Shown piece by piece: positions 44,083 to 53,449 of a stretch of DNA of 64,000 nt (within the stretch, counting starts at the first letter, position 1; each line of letters starts with the position of its first letter). The stretch comes from Microbacterium psychrotolerans (lineage in GTDB: Bacteria > Actinomycetota > Actinomycetes > Actinomycetales > Microbacteriaceae). The stretch lies in NCBI RefSeq assembly GCF_031085295.1, contig NZ_JAVFWO010000002.1, positions 310,001 to 374,000 on the forward strand, in the 5' to 3' direction. The position numbers and the translations under genes are program-made. The notes beneath the pieces are model-generated. The model saw nothing but the letters and a program-made list of their open reading frames with translations, did no database searches and was not told where the DNA came from.

Positions 44083-45948
44083 GTGCGTTTCGTATGGGCC
44101 GTGGCGGCCTTCGTGCTCGCCACCGTGATGATCGGGGCGGGCATCGCCCAGCGGACGATCTTCCAGGGTCCGAGGACCGAGACCACGGCCATCTCGGTCG
44201 AGGAGGAGACTCCCTACCTCCTGATCGACGGCGCCGTGCTCAATCAGAAGCCGGGTACCCAGACGCTCCGCGCCCAGGCCGAGGGCGACATCTTCGCCTC
44301 GTACGGGCGGACGGCCGACATGGAGGCGTGGTTGTCCGACACCACGTACACCCACGTCACCCTGGCGGGCGACGGCGACGTCGAGACTGCGGTCGTCGAG
44401 CCCGAGATCGACGCGATCGCCGACCCCGCGACGGACGCCCCCGCGGACGGCTCCGCGACAGACGACGCTGCCGCTGACGCGTCGACGGATGCCGCGACCG
44501 ACGCGGCTGGCCGCAGCCCGGTCGGTTCGGACCTGTGGCTCGACGAGTATCAGCAGAAGGACCTCCTCATCGCGCCCCTCCAGCTCCCGGAGGAGATGAG
44601 CGTGCTCGTCGCCGCCGACGGCACCGCACCCGCACCGAGCAAGGTCACCGTGACCTGGCCGCTACAGACTTCGACGCCGTGGGCGGGTCCGCTCATCGTC
44701 GGCGGCGGCATCCTCATGGCCGCCGGCGTGTTCCTGTACATCCTCGGCATCCGCCACGCCCGTCGCAAGCGGGGACCCCGCCGCAAGGGCCTGCCCCTGC
44801 CGGTGACCGAGCCGATCGACATCGCCATCGACGGCGACGACAAGGGCGTCATCAGCAGCTCGCGTCGTACCCCGCGCGCGGTCGCGAGCGGCCGCCGTGC
44901 GTTCGCGGTGCTGCCGGTCATCGCCGTCTCGGCCCTGCTCTTCACGGGCTGCTCCGCCGATGCCTGGCCGCAGCTCGGTGCGTCGCCGACCCCCACGCCG
45001 ACGGCGACCGTCATCGCGCCCGACGGCCAGCAGGCGCCTGCCGTGACCAAGGCACAGGCCGAGCGGATCCTCACCCGCATCGCTGCCACCGTGGCGGACG
45101 CCGATGCGGCGATGGACGGCGACCTCGCCGAGACGCGGCTCGAGGGTGCGGCTCTGGCTGCACGCGACACGAACTACAAGCTGCGCTCGGCGCTCGGCGA
45201 CTATCCCACGCCCGCCCCGATCCTCTCGAAGCCGCTCGAGATCATCCTGCCGCAGGCCTACGACGCGTGGCCGCGTTCGGTGATCGCCATCGCCGACGAC
45301 GAGGAGTCGAAGACCTCGAGCATCATGGTCCTCACCCAGCAGGATCAGTGGTCGGAGTACAAGCTGTCGTACGTCGGGAGCCTGGAGGCGTCGACCGCCA
45401 TCCCGGATCTCGCCCCGGCATACATCGGTGCGGCGGCGGTCGAGCCCGATTCGCCCTTCCTCGTGCTGCCGCCCGATCAGGTGGCTGCCGCGTACGCGGA
45501 CGTCATCAGCAAGGACAAGGAGAGCGAGTACTACGACCTCTTCGAGGCCGACGGCGATCAGCTGCGGGCGAGCATCGCCGCAGACCGTCAGCGACGGCGC
45601 GACGAGTTCAACCAGACCGCGAACTCCGGCGCATCCACGGGCACCCTCGAGTTCGGTGCCGTGGCCGGGCCTCAGGCGCCCTTCGCGCTGCAGACGGTCG
45701 AGAGCGGCGCGATCGTGGCCGTGAACATCAACGAGGTCGACACGGCCAAGCCCACCAACGCGGATGCCGTCATCAAGGTGGAGAACAACCGGACGGTGAA
45801 GACGCTGGCAGGCGCCGACCAGTCCGCCACGGGCTTCGAGACGACGTTCAGCGATCAGGTGTTCTTCTACGTGCCGAACGCCGGTTCGAACGAGAAGATC
45901 CGCCTGCTCGGTTACTCATCCGACATTCTCGATGCGAAGATTCTGTAG
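44083..45948 (+). CDS. Polytopic membrane protein with internal lipobox-like segment
   Basis: A 621-residue protein with an unusual plan. Membrane helix 1 is at about 5-25, an outward Asp/Ala/Thr-rich domain extends to about 195, and helix 2 is at 199-222 (GPLIVGGGILMAAGVFLYIL). A very basic loop (RHARRKRGPRRKG) follows, then helix 3 at about 273-290 ending in LLFTGC. That is a lipoprotein-type lipobox with Cys290, followed by a 330-residue outward domain. It looks like a membrane protein joined in frame to a lipoprotein. No enzymatic motif seen. GTG at 44083 is preferred for its GGGAAAGG site; an in-frame GTG lies at 44074. It overlaps the next gene by one base. Confidence 0.8.
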   Translation: MRFVWAVAAFVLATVMIGAGIAQRTIFQGPRTETTAISVEEETPYLLIDGAVLNQKPGTQTLRAQAEGDIFASYGRTADMEAWLSDTTYTHVTLAGDGDVETAVVEPEIDAIADPATDAPADGSATDDAAADASTDAATDAAGRSPVGSDLWLDEYQQKDLLIAPLQLPEEMSVLVAADGTAPAPSKVTVTWPLQTSTPWAGPLIVGGGILMAAGVFLYILGIRHARRKRGPRRKGLPLPVTEPIDIAIDGDDKGVISSSRRTPRAVASGRRAFAVLPVIAVSALLFTGCSADAWPQLGASPTPTPTATVIAPDGQQAPAVTKAQAERILTRIAATVADADAAMDGDLAETRLEGAALAARDTNYKLRSALGDYPTPAPILSKPLEIILPQAYDAWPRSVIAIADDEESKTSSIMVLTQQDQWSEYKLSYVGSLEASTAIPDLAPAYIGAAAVEPDSPFLVLPPDQVAAAYADVISKDKESEYYDLFEADGDQLRASIAADRQRRRDEFNQTANSGASTGTLEFGAVAGPQAPFALQTVESGAIVAVNINEVDTAKPTNADAVIKVENNRTVKTLAGADQSATGFETTFSDQVFFYVPNAGSNEKIRLLGYSSDILDAKIL

Positions 45949-46895
45949 TGACCGATCCCACTCTTGGTGCCTCGCTGCGTGGTGCCGTCGACCTGTCCAC
46001 TCTCCGCAATCGGCCCGCGTCCACCGGGCCGGCCGCACCCGGTGAGGAGGCCCCCGCGGGCAGCGGGGCCCTCGTCCCGTCACTCGTGCTCGACGTCACC
46101 GACGAGACCTTCCCGCAGGTGCTGGAGCTGTCGCGCACCGTTCCGGTGGTCGTCGACCTCTGGGCCGAATGGTGCGGCCCGTGCAAGCAGCTGAGCCCCA
46201 TCCTCGAGAAGGTCGTCCTCGAGCTCGGCGGCCGCCTCGTGCTTGCGAAGGTCGACGTGGACGCCAATCCGCAGCTTTCGCAGGCGTTCCGGGCGCAGTC
46301 CATCCCCATGGTCGTCGCGCTCGTCGCCGGGCAGCCGGTGCAGATGTTCACCGGGGCCGTGCCCGAGCAGCAGGTGCGCGAGGTCTTCGCCCAGCTTCTC
46401 CAGCTCGCAGCGCAGAACGGTGTGACCGGCACGGTCGCCGTCGACGGCGAGGCGCCGCACGAGGCGGCCGATGAGCCCGCGCTCCCGCCGTTGCACGCCG
46501 AGGCGTTCGAGGCCATCGAGGAGGGCGACTACGCCCGTGCCGTCACGGCATACGAGAAGGCGCTCGCAGAGAACCCCCGCGACGCGGAGGCACGTGCCGG
46601 GCTCGGTCAGGTGCAGCTTCTGCTCCGCGTCCAGGGCGTCGACCTGCAGGCGGCACGTGCGGCCGCGGCATCCGCTCCACAGGACATCCCCGCCCAGCTG
46701 ACAGTCGCCGATCTCGACCTCGCGGGCGGACACGTCGAGGATGCCTTCGGTCGCCTGCTCGATTTGTTCGCGCAGCTGCCTGCCGACCAGCGCACGCCCG
46801 TACGGGAGCGCCTGCTGGAGCTCTTCGCGCTCGTGGGCGACGCTGACCCGCGCGTCATCGCGGCACGCGGTCGCCTCGCCTCGCTGCTGTTCTGA
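45948..46895 (+). CDS. Thioredoxin-TPR protein (CnoX-like)
   Basis: A 315-residue cytoplasmic protein. After a 45-residue disordered lead, a thioredoxin domain (VVVDLWAEWCGPCKQLSPIL, about 67-86) carries an intact WCGPC site. From about 180 to 310 there are helical TPR-type repeats (EEGDYARAVTAYEKALAENPRD). This is the CnoX/YbbN architecture, a redox holdase that hands clients to chaperones, though actinobacterial members are unproven. The GTG overlaps the previous TAG (TAGTG). Converges with glgB after 21 bases. Confidence 0.92.
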   Translation: MTDPTLGASLRGAVDLSTLRNRPASTGPAAPGEEAPAGSGALVPSLVLDVTDETFPQVLELSRTVPVVVDLWAEWCGPCKQLSPILEKVVLELGGRLVLAKVDVDANPQLSQAFRAQSIPMVVALVAGQPVQMFTGAVPEQQVREVFAQLLQLAAQNGVTGTVAVDGEAPHEAADEPALPPLHAEAFEAIEEGDYARAVTAYEKALAENPRDAEARAGLGQVQLLLRVQGVDLQAARAAAASAPQDIPAQLTVADLDLAGGHVEDAFGRLLDLFAQLPADQRTPVRERLLELFALVGDADPRVIAARGRLASLLF

Positions 46896-46916
46896 GTCGC
46901 GCGGACCGACGGCGGG

Positions 46917-49094
46917 TCAGCCCCGCGTCGGTGACGGGATGTGTGCGCTCGTCTCGTGACGCAGCCACAGCACCCCGAGGGGCGGCAGCACGAGCGACGC
47001 TCGTCCGTCGGCGCCCGCGTGGACGACGCCCAGGTTCCCGACCCCGGATCCGCCGTACGCCTGCGCGTCGGTGTTGAGGATCTCGTGCCACACACCGCTC
47101 TCGGGCAGGTCGAGTTCGTACGACGTGAGCGGCTGGCCCGAGAAGTTCGCGGCGACGACGATGGTGTTGCCGTGCCAGTCCCGTCGGGCGAACGCGATCA
47201 CGTTCGGGTTCCACTTCGGGGAGCCGAGCCGTGTGAACGCCGCACCGTCGCTGTCACGCGCCCAGAGAGCGGACTGCTCGCGGTACACCCGGTTGAGGAC
47301 GCCGACGAACTGCTGCAGCTGGGCGTGGGTGGGCTGATCGAGCAGCCACCAGTCGAGTGAGCGCCCCTCCGACCACTCCGACAGCTGGCCGAACTCCTGG
47401 CCCATGAACAGCAGCTGCTTGCCCGGGTGCCCCCACATGTACGCGAGGAACGCGCGCATGTTCGCGAGCTGCTGCCAGTGGTCGCCCGGCATCCGCGCGA
47501 ACAGGCTGCCCTTGCCGTGGACCACCTCGTCATGGCTGATCGGCAGCACGTAGTTCTCGCTGAACGCGTACACGAACGAGAACGACAGCTCGCCCTCATG
47601 GTGGGCGCGGTAGATCGGGTCGCGCTTGATGTACTGGAGCGAGTCGTTCATCCAGCCCATGTTCCACTTGAACCCGAATCCGAGGCCCGCCTGGCTCGTG
47701 GGTGCCGTCACTCCGGGGAAGCTCGTCGACTCCTCCGCGATCATCGCGATGCCGGGATAGCGCTTGTACGCGGTGGCGTTGACCTCCTGCAGGAAGTGGA
47801 TCGCCTCGAGGTTCTCACGGCCGCCGTGGACGTTGGGCGCCCATTCGCCCTCGTTGCGGGAGTAGTCCAGATACAGCATCGACGCGACGGCATCCACTCG
47901 CAGACCGTCGACGTGGAACTCCTCGAACCAGTACAGCGCGTTGGCGACGAGGAAGTTGCGCACCTCGCTGCGGCCGTAGTCGAAGATGTACGTGCCCCAT
48001 TCGCGGTGCTCACCGCGTCGGGGATCCGCGTGCTCGTACAGCGGCTCGCCGTCGAACCGGGCCAGCGCGAAGGCATCCTTCGGGAAGTGGCCCGGAACCC
48101 AGTCCATGATCACGCCGATGCCGGCCTGGTGGAGTCTGTCGATGAGGTACCGCAGATCGTCGGGGTGCCCGAACCGGCTGGTGGGCGCGTAGTAGCCCGT
48201 GACCTGATAACCCCACGAGCCGCCGAACGGATGCTCGGCGAGCGGGAGGAACTCGATGTGCGTGAATCCCTGGCCCGTGACGTAGTCGATCAGCTGATCA
48301 GCGGCGTCGCGGTACGTCAGTCCCTGACGCCATGAGCCGAAGTGCAGCTCGTACACCGACATGGGTCGCGACACGGGCGTCGAGCGAGCCCGCTCGGCGA
48401 GCCAGGCGGCATCGCCCCAGGAGTACGACGAGCCGACGACCACGGATGCCGTCGCAGGCGGCACCTCGGCGAACCGGGCCATGGGGTCGGCCTTCAGCGC
48501 CCACTCGCCGCCGCGACCGCGCAGTTCGAACTTGTAAGTGGTGCCCTGGCCGATGCCCGGGACGAAGATCTCCCACACGCCGCTGCCGCCCATGGAGCGC
48601 ATGGCGTGGCCCTGGCCGTCCCAGCCGTTGAAGTCGCCGACCACCCGGACGGCCCGCGCGTTGGGCGCCCACACCGTGAAGGCGGTGCCCATCGTGCCGT
48701 CGTGCTCGCGCTCATGGGCGCCGAGTGCGCGCCACAGCTCTTCGTGGCGCCCTTCGGCGATGAGGTGCAGGTCGAGCTCGCCGATCGTCGGCGTGTGACG
48801 GTAGGGGTCGTCCGCCACGTAGTCGGGTCCGTGCGCGTAGGTGGTGAGCAGCTCGTAGCGGGTGAGGGCGCCGGCGCGCGTGCCCTCCCAGATCCCCGCT
48901 CTCACGTGCTCGAGCGGAACGCGCGTGCCGTCGGCGAAGACCGCTGTGACGCTGCGGGCGAGCGGCCGGCGCGCGCGGATGATCCACGTCGCGGTGCCCT
49001 CGGCATCCGTGTCGGGATGGATGCCGAGCACGGCGTGGGGGTCGTGGTACGAGCCCGTCGAGACGGCATCGAGGATCTGGTCGGTGAGCGTCAT
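46917..49094 (-). CDS. glgB: 1,4-alpha-glucan branching enzyme GlgB
   Basis: GH13 enzyme (725 residues) that adds alpha-1,6 branches to alpha-1,4 glucan. An N-terminal region and CBM48 domain (about 100-200) precede the barrel with VYELHFGSWRQG, EFLPLAEHPFGGSWGYQVTG, the nucleophile Asp in HVDGLRVDAVASML and the acid Glu in MIAEESTSFPGV. The ATG at 49094 overlaps the glgE stop (ATGA), so it is coupled to GlgE. Together they build branched alpha-glucan from maltose-1-phosphate. N-terminal N1 module present, giving a normal actinobacterial length. Confidence 0.97.
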   Translation of the reverse strand: MTLTDQILDAVSTGSYHDPHAVLGIHPDTDAEGTATWIIRARRPLARSVTAVFADGTRVPLEHVRAGIWEGTRAGALTRYELLTTYAHGPDYVADDPYRHTPTIGELDLHLIAEGRHEELWRALGAHEREHDGTMGTAFTVWAPNARAVRVVGDFNGWDGQGHAMRSMGGSGVWEIFVPGIGQGTTYKFELRGRGGEWALKADPMARFAEVPPATASVVVGSSYSWGDAAWLAERARSTPVSRPMSVYELHFGSWRQGLTYRDAADQLIDYVTGQGFTHIEFLPLAEHPFGGSWGYQVTGYYAPTSRFGHPDDLRYLIDRLHQAGIGVIMDWVPGHFPKDAFALARFDGEPLYEHADPRRGEHREWGTYIFDYGRSEVRNFLVANALYWFEEFHVDGLRVDAVASMLYLDYSRNEGEWAPNVHGGRENLEAIHFLQEVNATAYKRYPGIAMIAEESTSFPGVTAPTSQAGLGFGFKWNMGWMNDSLQYIKRDPIYRAHHEGELSFSFVYAFSENYVLPISHDEVVHGKGSLFARMPGDHWQQLANMRAFLAYMWGHPGKQLLFMGQEFGQLSEWSEGRSLDWWLLDQPTHAQLQQFVGVLNRVYREQSALWARDSDGAAFTRLGSPKWNPNVIAFARRDWHGNTIVVAANFSGQPLTSYELDLPESGVWHEILNTDAQAYGGSGVGNLGVVHAGADGRASLVLPPLGVLWLRHETSAHIPSPTRG

Positions 49095-51175
49095 CGCGGC
49101 CCCTTGACGTGGAGGATGTGGACGGGCTCGGTGAACGCGTCGAGCATCACGAAGTTGTGATCCGACCACGTCCACCGACCGCCGGTGACGAGGTCCTCGA
49201 CCTCGTACGGCGAACCGGGCTCGACGCCCCAGATGCGGGTGTCGAGGTGGACCATCGTCTGGCGCACCGAGTGGGGGTCGGTGTTGACGACGACGATGAT
49301 GGTGTCGCTGCGACCGTCGGGGGAGAGCGCCGCGTCCAGGTGCTTGGCGTACACGAGGATCGCGTCGTCGTCGCTCCAGTGGACGCTGAGGTTGCGCAGC
49401 TGCCGGAGAGCGGGGTGCGCGCGCCGGATCTCGTTGAGCCTGGCCAGGAACGGGGCGAGCGAGTCGCCGCGCTCGGCGGCGCCCGCCCAGTCACGGAACT
49501 TGTACTCGTACTTCTCGTTGTCGATGTTCTCTTCCGAGCCCGGACGCGCCACATTCTCGTAGAGCTCGTAGCCGGCGTACACGCCGTAGGTGGGCGCGGC
49601 GGTGGCCGCGATGGCGGCGCGGATGCGGTAGGCCGCGCGCCCGCCGAACTGCAGGTACTCCGTGAGGATGTCGGGCGTGTTGACGAAGAGGTTCGGACGC
49701 AGGAAGTCGTCGGTCTCGTGGGCGAGCCCCGAGAGGAACTCCTCCAGCTCGGCCTTGGTGTTGCGCCAGGTGAAGTACGTGTAGCTCTGCTGGAAGCCCG
49801 CGGACGCGAGGCTCTGCAGCGGCGCGGGCCGTGTGAAGGCCTCGGCGAGGAACACCACGTCGGGGTCTTCCGCGGTGACGGTCGCGATGAGCCACTCCCA
49901 GAACTGCAGGGGCTTGGTGTGCGGGTTGTCGACGCGGAAGATGCGCACGCCCTGTGCGATCCAGTGGCGCACGATGCGCAGGACCTCGGCACGGATGCCG
50001 GCCGGGTCGTTGTCGAAGTTGACCGGGTAGATGTCCTGGTACTTCTTGGGCGGATTCTCGGCGTACGCGATGGAGCCGTCGGGCAGCGTGGTGAACCACT
50101 CCGGGTGCGCGGCGACCCACGGGTGGTCGGGAGCGGCCTGCAGCGCGAGGTCGAGCGCGACCTCGACGCCGGCGGCACGGGCATTACGCACGAAAGCCCG
50201 GAAGTCGGCGAGCGTGCCGAGGTCCGGATGGACCGTGTCGTGCCCGCCGTCCGCCGAGCCGATCGCCCACGGCGAGCCGGGATCGCCGGGACCTGCATCG
50301 AGGGTGTTGTTGGGTCCCTTGCGGTTCACGGTGCCGATCGGGTGGATCGGCGGCAGATAGAGCACGTCGAAGCCCATGTCCGCCACGGCCGGCAGACGCT
50401 TCGTCGCGGTGCGGAACGTGCCGCTCTTGACCGTGCCGTCCTTGAGCTGCCGGGCGCCCTCGGACCGGGGGAAGAACTCGTACCATGCGCCCACTCCCGC
50501 GCGCTCGCGCTCGACGAGCAGCTCGAGGTCGTCGCCGACGGTCCCGAGCGACATGAGGGGGCGCGCTCGGAAGTAGCCGGCGATCACCGGGTCTTCGACG
50601 ATGCTCAGTGCGGCCGCGTCATCGACCGTCGCGTCACGGAGGGATACCGCAGCCGCGGCGAGCGCGCGGCGCTCGGCGACCGGGCGCCCCTTCTCGGCGC
50701 CGGCGCGATCGAACAGGAGCGCACCGAGTTCGCGCATGAGCGCGGCATCCACTCCCGCGGCGATCTTGAGCGACGCGGCGTGCTCCCACGTGGCGAAGTC
50801 GTCGCCGAACGCCTCGAACCGGAAGCTCCAGATGCCCTGCTCGAGCAGCACCACCTCGGTCTGCCAGCGGTCGAAGCCGTCGTCGAGCGACTCGAGGCGA
50901 TGCAGGGACTCATCGCCGGACGGCGAGAAGAGACGCACGTGGACGCCGATGCGGTCGTGTCCCTCGCGGAACGCCGTCACGCGGAACGGCACTGCTTCGC
51001 CGTTGTACGCCTTGGGCCGGTAGTCACCCCAGGGGACGGCTGGTGACGGCTGGGCGAGCGGGACGCGCCGTGCGGCGGTGTCTCGTTCAGCCTGCCAGGC
51101 ATGGATGTCGCGAACAGGGAGGGCCGTGGCGCTCCGCCACGGGCGGGAGCGCGCGGAGCGCGTCGTCGTGACCAC
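49091..51175 (-). CDS. glgE: Maltosyltransferase GlgE
   Basis: Alpha-1,4-glucan:maltose-1-phosphate maltosyltransferase, 694 residues. It extends linear glucan by maltosyl units, the route known from mycobacteria and Streptomyces. Diagnostic segments are AWYEFFPRSEG, DVLYLPPIHPIGTVNRKG, the nucleophile in FRVDNPHTKPLQFWEWLI, the acid in FLAEAFTRP and YFTWRNTKAELEEFL. It begins with GTG at 51175. The partners that make maltose-1-phosphate (TreS, maltokinase) are not in the window. Operon with glgB downstream. Confidence 0.97.
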   Translation of the reverse strand: MVTTTRSARSRPWRSATALPVRDIHAWQAERDTAARRVPLAQPSPAVPWGDYRPKAYNGEAVPFRVTAFREGHDRIGVHVRLFSPSGDESLHRLESLDDGFDRWQTEVVLLEQGIWSFRFEAFGDDFATWEHAASLKIAAGVDAALMRELGALLFDRAGAEKGRPVAERRALAAAAVSLRDATVDDAAALSIVEDPVIAGYFRARPLMSLGTVGDDLELLVERERAGVGAWYEFFPRSEGARQLKDGTVKSGTFRTATKRLPAVADMGFDVLYLPPIHPIGTVNRKGPNNTLDAGPGDPGSPWAIGSADGGHDTVHPDLGTLADFRAFVRNARAAGVEVALDLALQAAPDHPWVAAHPEWFTTLPDGSIAYAENPPKKYQDIYPVNFDNDPAGIRAEVLRIVRHWIAQGVRIFRVDNPHTKPLQFWEWLIATVTAEDPDVVFLAEAFTRPAPLQSLASAGFQQSYTYFTWRNTKAELEEFLSGLAHETDDFLRPNLFVNTPDILTEYLQFGGRAAYRIRAAIAATAAPTYGVYAGYELYENVARPGSEENIDNEKYEYKFRDWAGAAERGDSLAPFLARLNEIRRAHPALRQLRNLSVHWSDDDAILVYAKHLDAALSPDGRSDTIIVVVNTDPHSVRQTMVHLDTRIWGVEPGSPYEVEDLVTGGRWTWSDHNFVMLDAFTEPVHILHVKGPR

Positions 51176-51251
51176 GTCTCGAACCTATCGCGCGACCGAC
51201 CGGGATGACAGCGACGTGACGGGGCGCGTCCGCCGGGTCACTGCTTCTGGT

Positions 51252-53336
51252 CTACTCGGCACGGAAGAGGCGCATCGAAGTGCCGGGCAGCGCGACGGTG
51301 TCGCCCGGCTCGAAGGTCGGCGTCAGCTCGGAGGGCGTCTCGTCGGCGCTCGACCACAGCGAGACGTAGCGTGTCACGTCCTCGACATCGGGAAGTGTGA
51401 CCGTTGTCGGATGCTCGGTGCCGTGGACCATGAGGAGCACACGGTTGAACCCCTCGAACTCCGGCGTGGACGCCGCCACGTACTGGAGCGTGCGGTGTGC
51501 GGGATCGGTCCATCGCTCGAGCGACATCGTCTCGCCGCGCTCGTCATACCACTCCATGACGGATGCCGAGGGCGTGCGTTCGCCGAGACGCGCGAAGCGG
51601 CTGGGGCGCAGGGCCGGGTTCTCCCGCCGCAGCCGCAGCAGATGCCGCACGTGCGCGTACAGGTCGCGCTGCCAGGGCGCGTGCTCCCACGACAACCAGG
51701 TCAGCACCGAGTCGTGGCAGTACGCGTTGTTGTTGCCCCGCTGCGTTCGTGCGAACTCGTCGCCCGCGGTCAGCATCGGCACGCCGGCCGACAGCAGGAG
51801 CGTGCCGAGCAGGTTGCGCATGGCCTTGCGCCGCGTGGCGAGGATCCCCAGGTCGTCCGTCGGCCCTTCGGTGCCGTGGTTGAAGGAGCGGTTGGTGTCG
51901 GCACCGTCGCGGTTGTGCTCGCCGTTGCCGAAGTTGTGCTTGACGTCGTACGAGACGAGATCGCGCAGCGTGAAACCGTCGTGGGCGGTCACGAAGTTCA
52001 CTCCCGCGAGCGGCCCTCGCGCTTCGGCGAACGTGTTCGCGGAACCTGCGAGCCGGTTGGCGAAGCCGCCGATGCCGACGGGGGAGGTGGACGCTCGTCG
52101 TGCGTAGTCGACGTCGCTCAGCCAGAAGTTGCGGACGCGATCGCGATAGCGGTCGTTCCACTCGGTCCAGCCGTCTCCGAAGTTGCCGGTCTGCCACCCG
52201 CCCATGCCGACGTCCCAGGGCTCTGCGATCTTCTTGACCCCGGCCAGCGCGGGGTCGTCCACGATGGCACGCAGCAGCGGGTGCTCCGGAGTGAAGGCAT
52301 GGGTCTCGTCGCGGCCGAGCGTCGCGGCGAGATCGAACCGGAATCCGTCGACCTGCACGTCGTTCGCCCAGTAGCGCAGCGAATCGAGCACCAGGCGGGC
52401 CGCGGCATCGGTCGAGGTGTTCAGCGAATTGCCGCAGCCCGTGACGTCGATGTAGACCCCGTCGTCCTGCTGGCGGTAGTACGCGCGGTTGTCGATGCCG
52501 CGCAGGCTCGAGCGGGGGCCGCCGATGCCCTCTTCCGCCGTGTGGTTGTACACGACGTCGAGGATCACCTCGAGACCCGCCTCGTGCAGCAGCCGGACCA
52601 TGCCCTTGAACTCGCGCAGGACGGCCTCGGGACCCTGCCGGCGGGCCTCCTCGGTGGCATACGCGCCGTGGGGCGCGAAGAACCCGAGCGAGTTGTAGCC
52701 CCAGTAGTTCGCGAGGCCGTGCTGGAGCAGCCTCGGCTCGGTCGCGAACGCGTGGATGGGCAGGAGCTCGATGCTCGTCACGCCCAGGTCGAGGAAGTGC
52801 TTCACCATCGCCGGGTGCGCGAGCCCGGCATACGTGCCGCGCAAACTCCCCGGGACATCCGGATGCCGCTTCGACATGCCCTTGAGGTGGCCCTCGTAGA
52901 GGACGGTGCGGTCCATCGGGACTGCGGGCTTGGACACGCCGCCCCAGTCGAAAGACCCCTCGACGACGGCTGACCGCCAGCCGTCGTAGCCGGTCCGTTC
53001 CAGGCCGCGGGCGTAGGGGTCGAGCAGGAGCGTGCCGCGGTTGAACGTGTTGCCGGCGCCCTGCGGGCCGTCGACGCGGATCGCGTAGCGGGTGCCCGGC
53101 CGCAGGAGCGGGGTCGAGATCTCCCACACGCCACCGCCCGTGGGGGCGAGGGGCTCGGTCGCGGTGATCCAGTCGAGGTCGGTGTCGTCGAAGACGACGA
53201 GGTCGACCGCATCAGCTGCACCCGACCAGACCCGCAACCGACCGCCGTCGGGATGCAGCACGACGCCCAGCCCGTCGAGCTGCGGGCTGAGCAGACCCGC
53301 GGCTGGGGGCGAGAGGACGGACTCCGGGCTGACCAT
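51252..53336 (-). CDS. glgX: Second GlgX-like glycogen debranching enzyme
   Basis: A 694-residue GH13 isoamylase-type protein, clearly related to but diverged from the GlgX at 20445. It has GFRFDLAATLGRDETH for the nucleophile, KIAEPWDVGMGGWQTGNF for the acid, NFVTAHDGFTLRDLVSYD and RGNNNAYCHD. The N-terminal carbohydrate module is shorter and lacks the RHGEYDP-type loop. ATG at 53336 is chosen because a TATGGT hexamer ends 7 bases before it; two further ATGs lie 12 and 18 bases upstream. Same strand as glgE but separated by 76 bases. Confidence 0.94.
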   Translation of the reverse strand: MVSPESVLSPPAAGLLSPQLDGLGVVLHPDGGRLRVWSGAADAVDLVVFDDTDLDWITATEPLAPTGGGVWEISTPLLRPGTRYAIRVDGPQGAGNTFNRGTLLLDPYARGLERTGYDGWRSAVVEGSFDWGGVSKPAVPMDRTVLYEGHLKGMSKRHPDVPGSLRGTYAGLAHPAMVKHFLDLGVTSIELLPIHAFATEPRLLQHGLANYWGYNSLGFFAPHGAYATEEARRQGPEAVLREFKGMVRLLHEAGLEVILDVVYNHTAEEGIGGPRSSLRGIDNRAYYRQQDDGVYIDVTGCGNSLNTSTDAAARLVLDSLRYWANDVQVDGFRFDLAATLGRDETHAFTPEHPLLRAIVDDPALAGVKKIAEPWDVGMGGWQTGNFGDGWTEWNDRYRDRVRNFWLSDVDYARRASTSPVGIGGFANRLAGSANTFAEARGPLAGVNFVTAHDGFTLRDLVSYDVKHNFGNGEHNRDGADTNRSFNHGTEGPTDDLGILATRRKAMRNLLGTLLLSAGVPMLTAGDEFARTQRGNNNAYCHDSVLTWLSWEHAPWQRDLYAHVRHLLRLRRENPALRPSRFARLGERTPSASVMEWYDERGETMSLERWTDPAHRTLQYVAASTPEFEGFNRVLLMVHGTEHPTTVTLPDVEDVTRYVSLWSSADETPSELTPTFEPGDTVALPGTSMRLFRAE

Positions 53337-53449
53337 GCGGACTACCATAACCATGGTCCGAGTCGGACTTGTTACGAGACCCGGTTCCGCGGTCCACGGG
53401 ACTCGGATGCACCAGACGGGCAGGCGATCGTGAAGGAGGTCGAGCGGTC

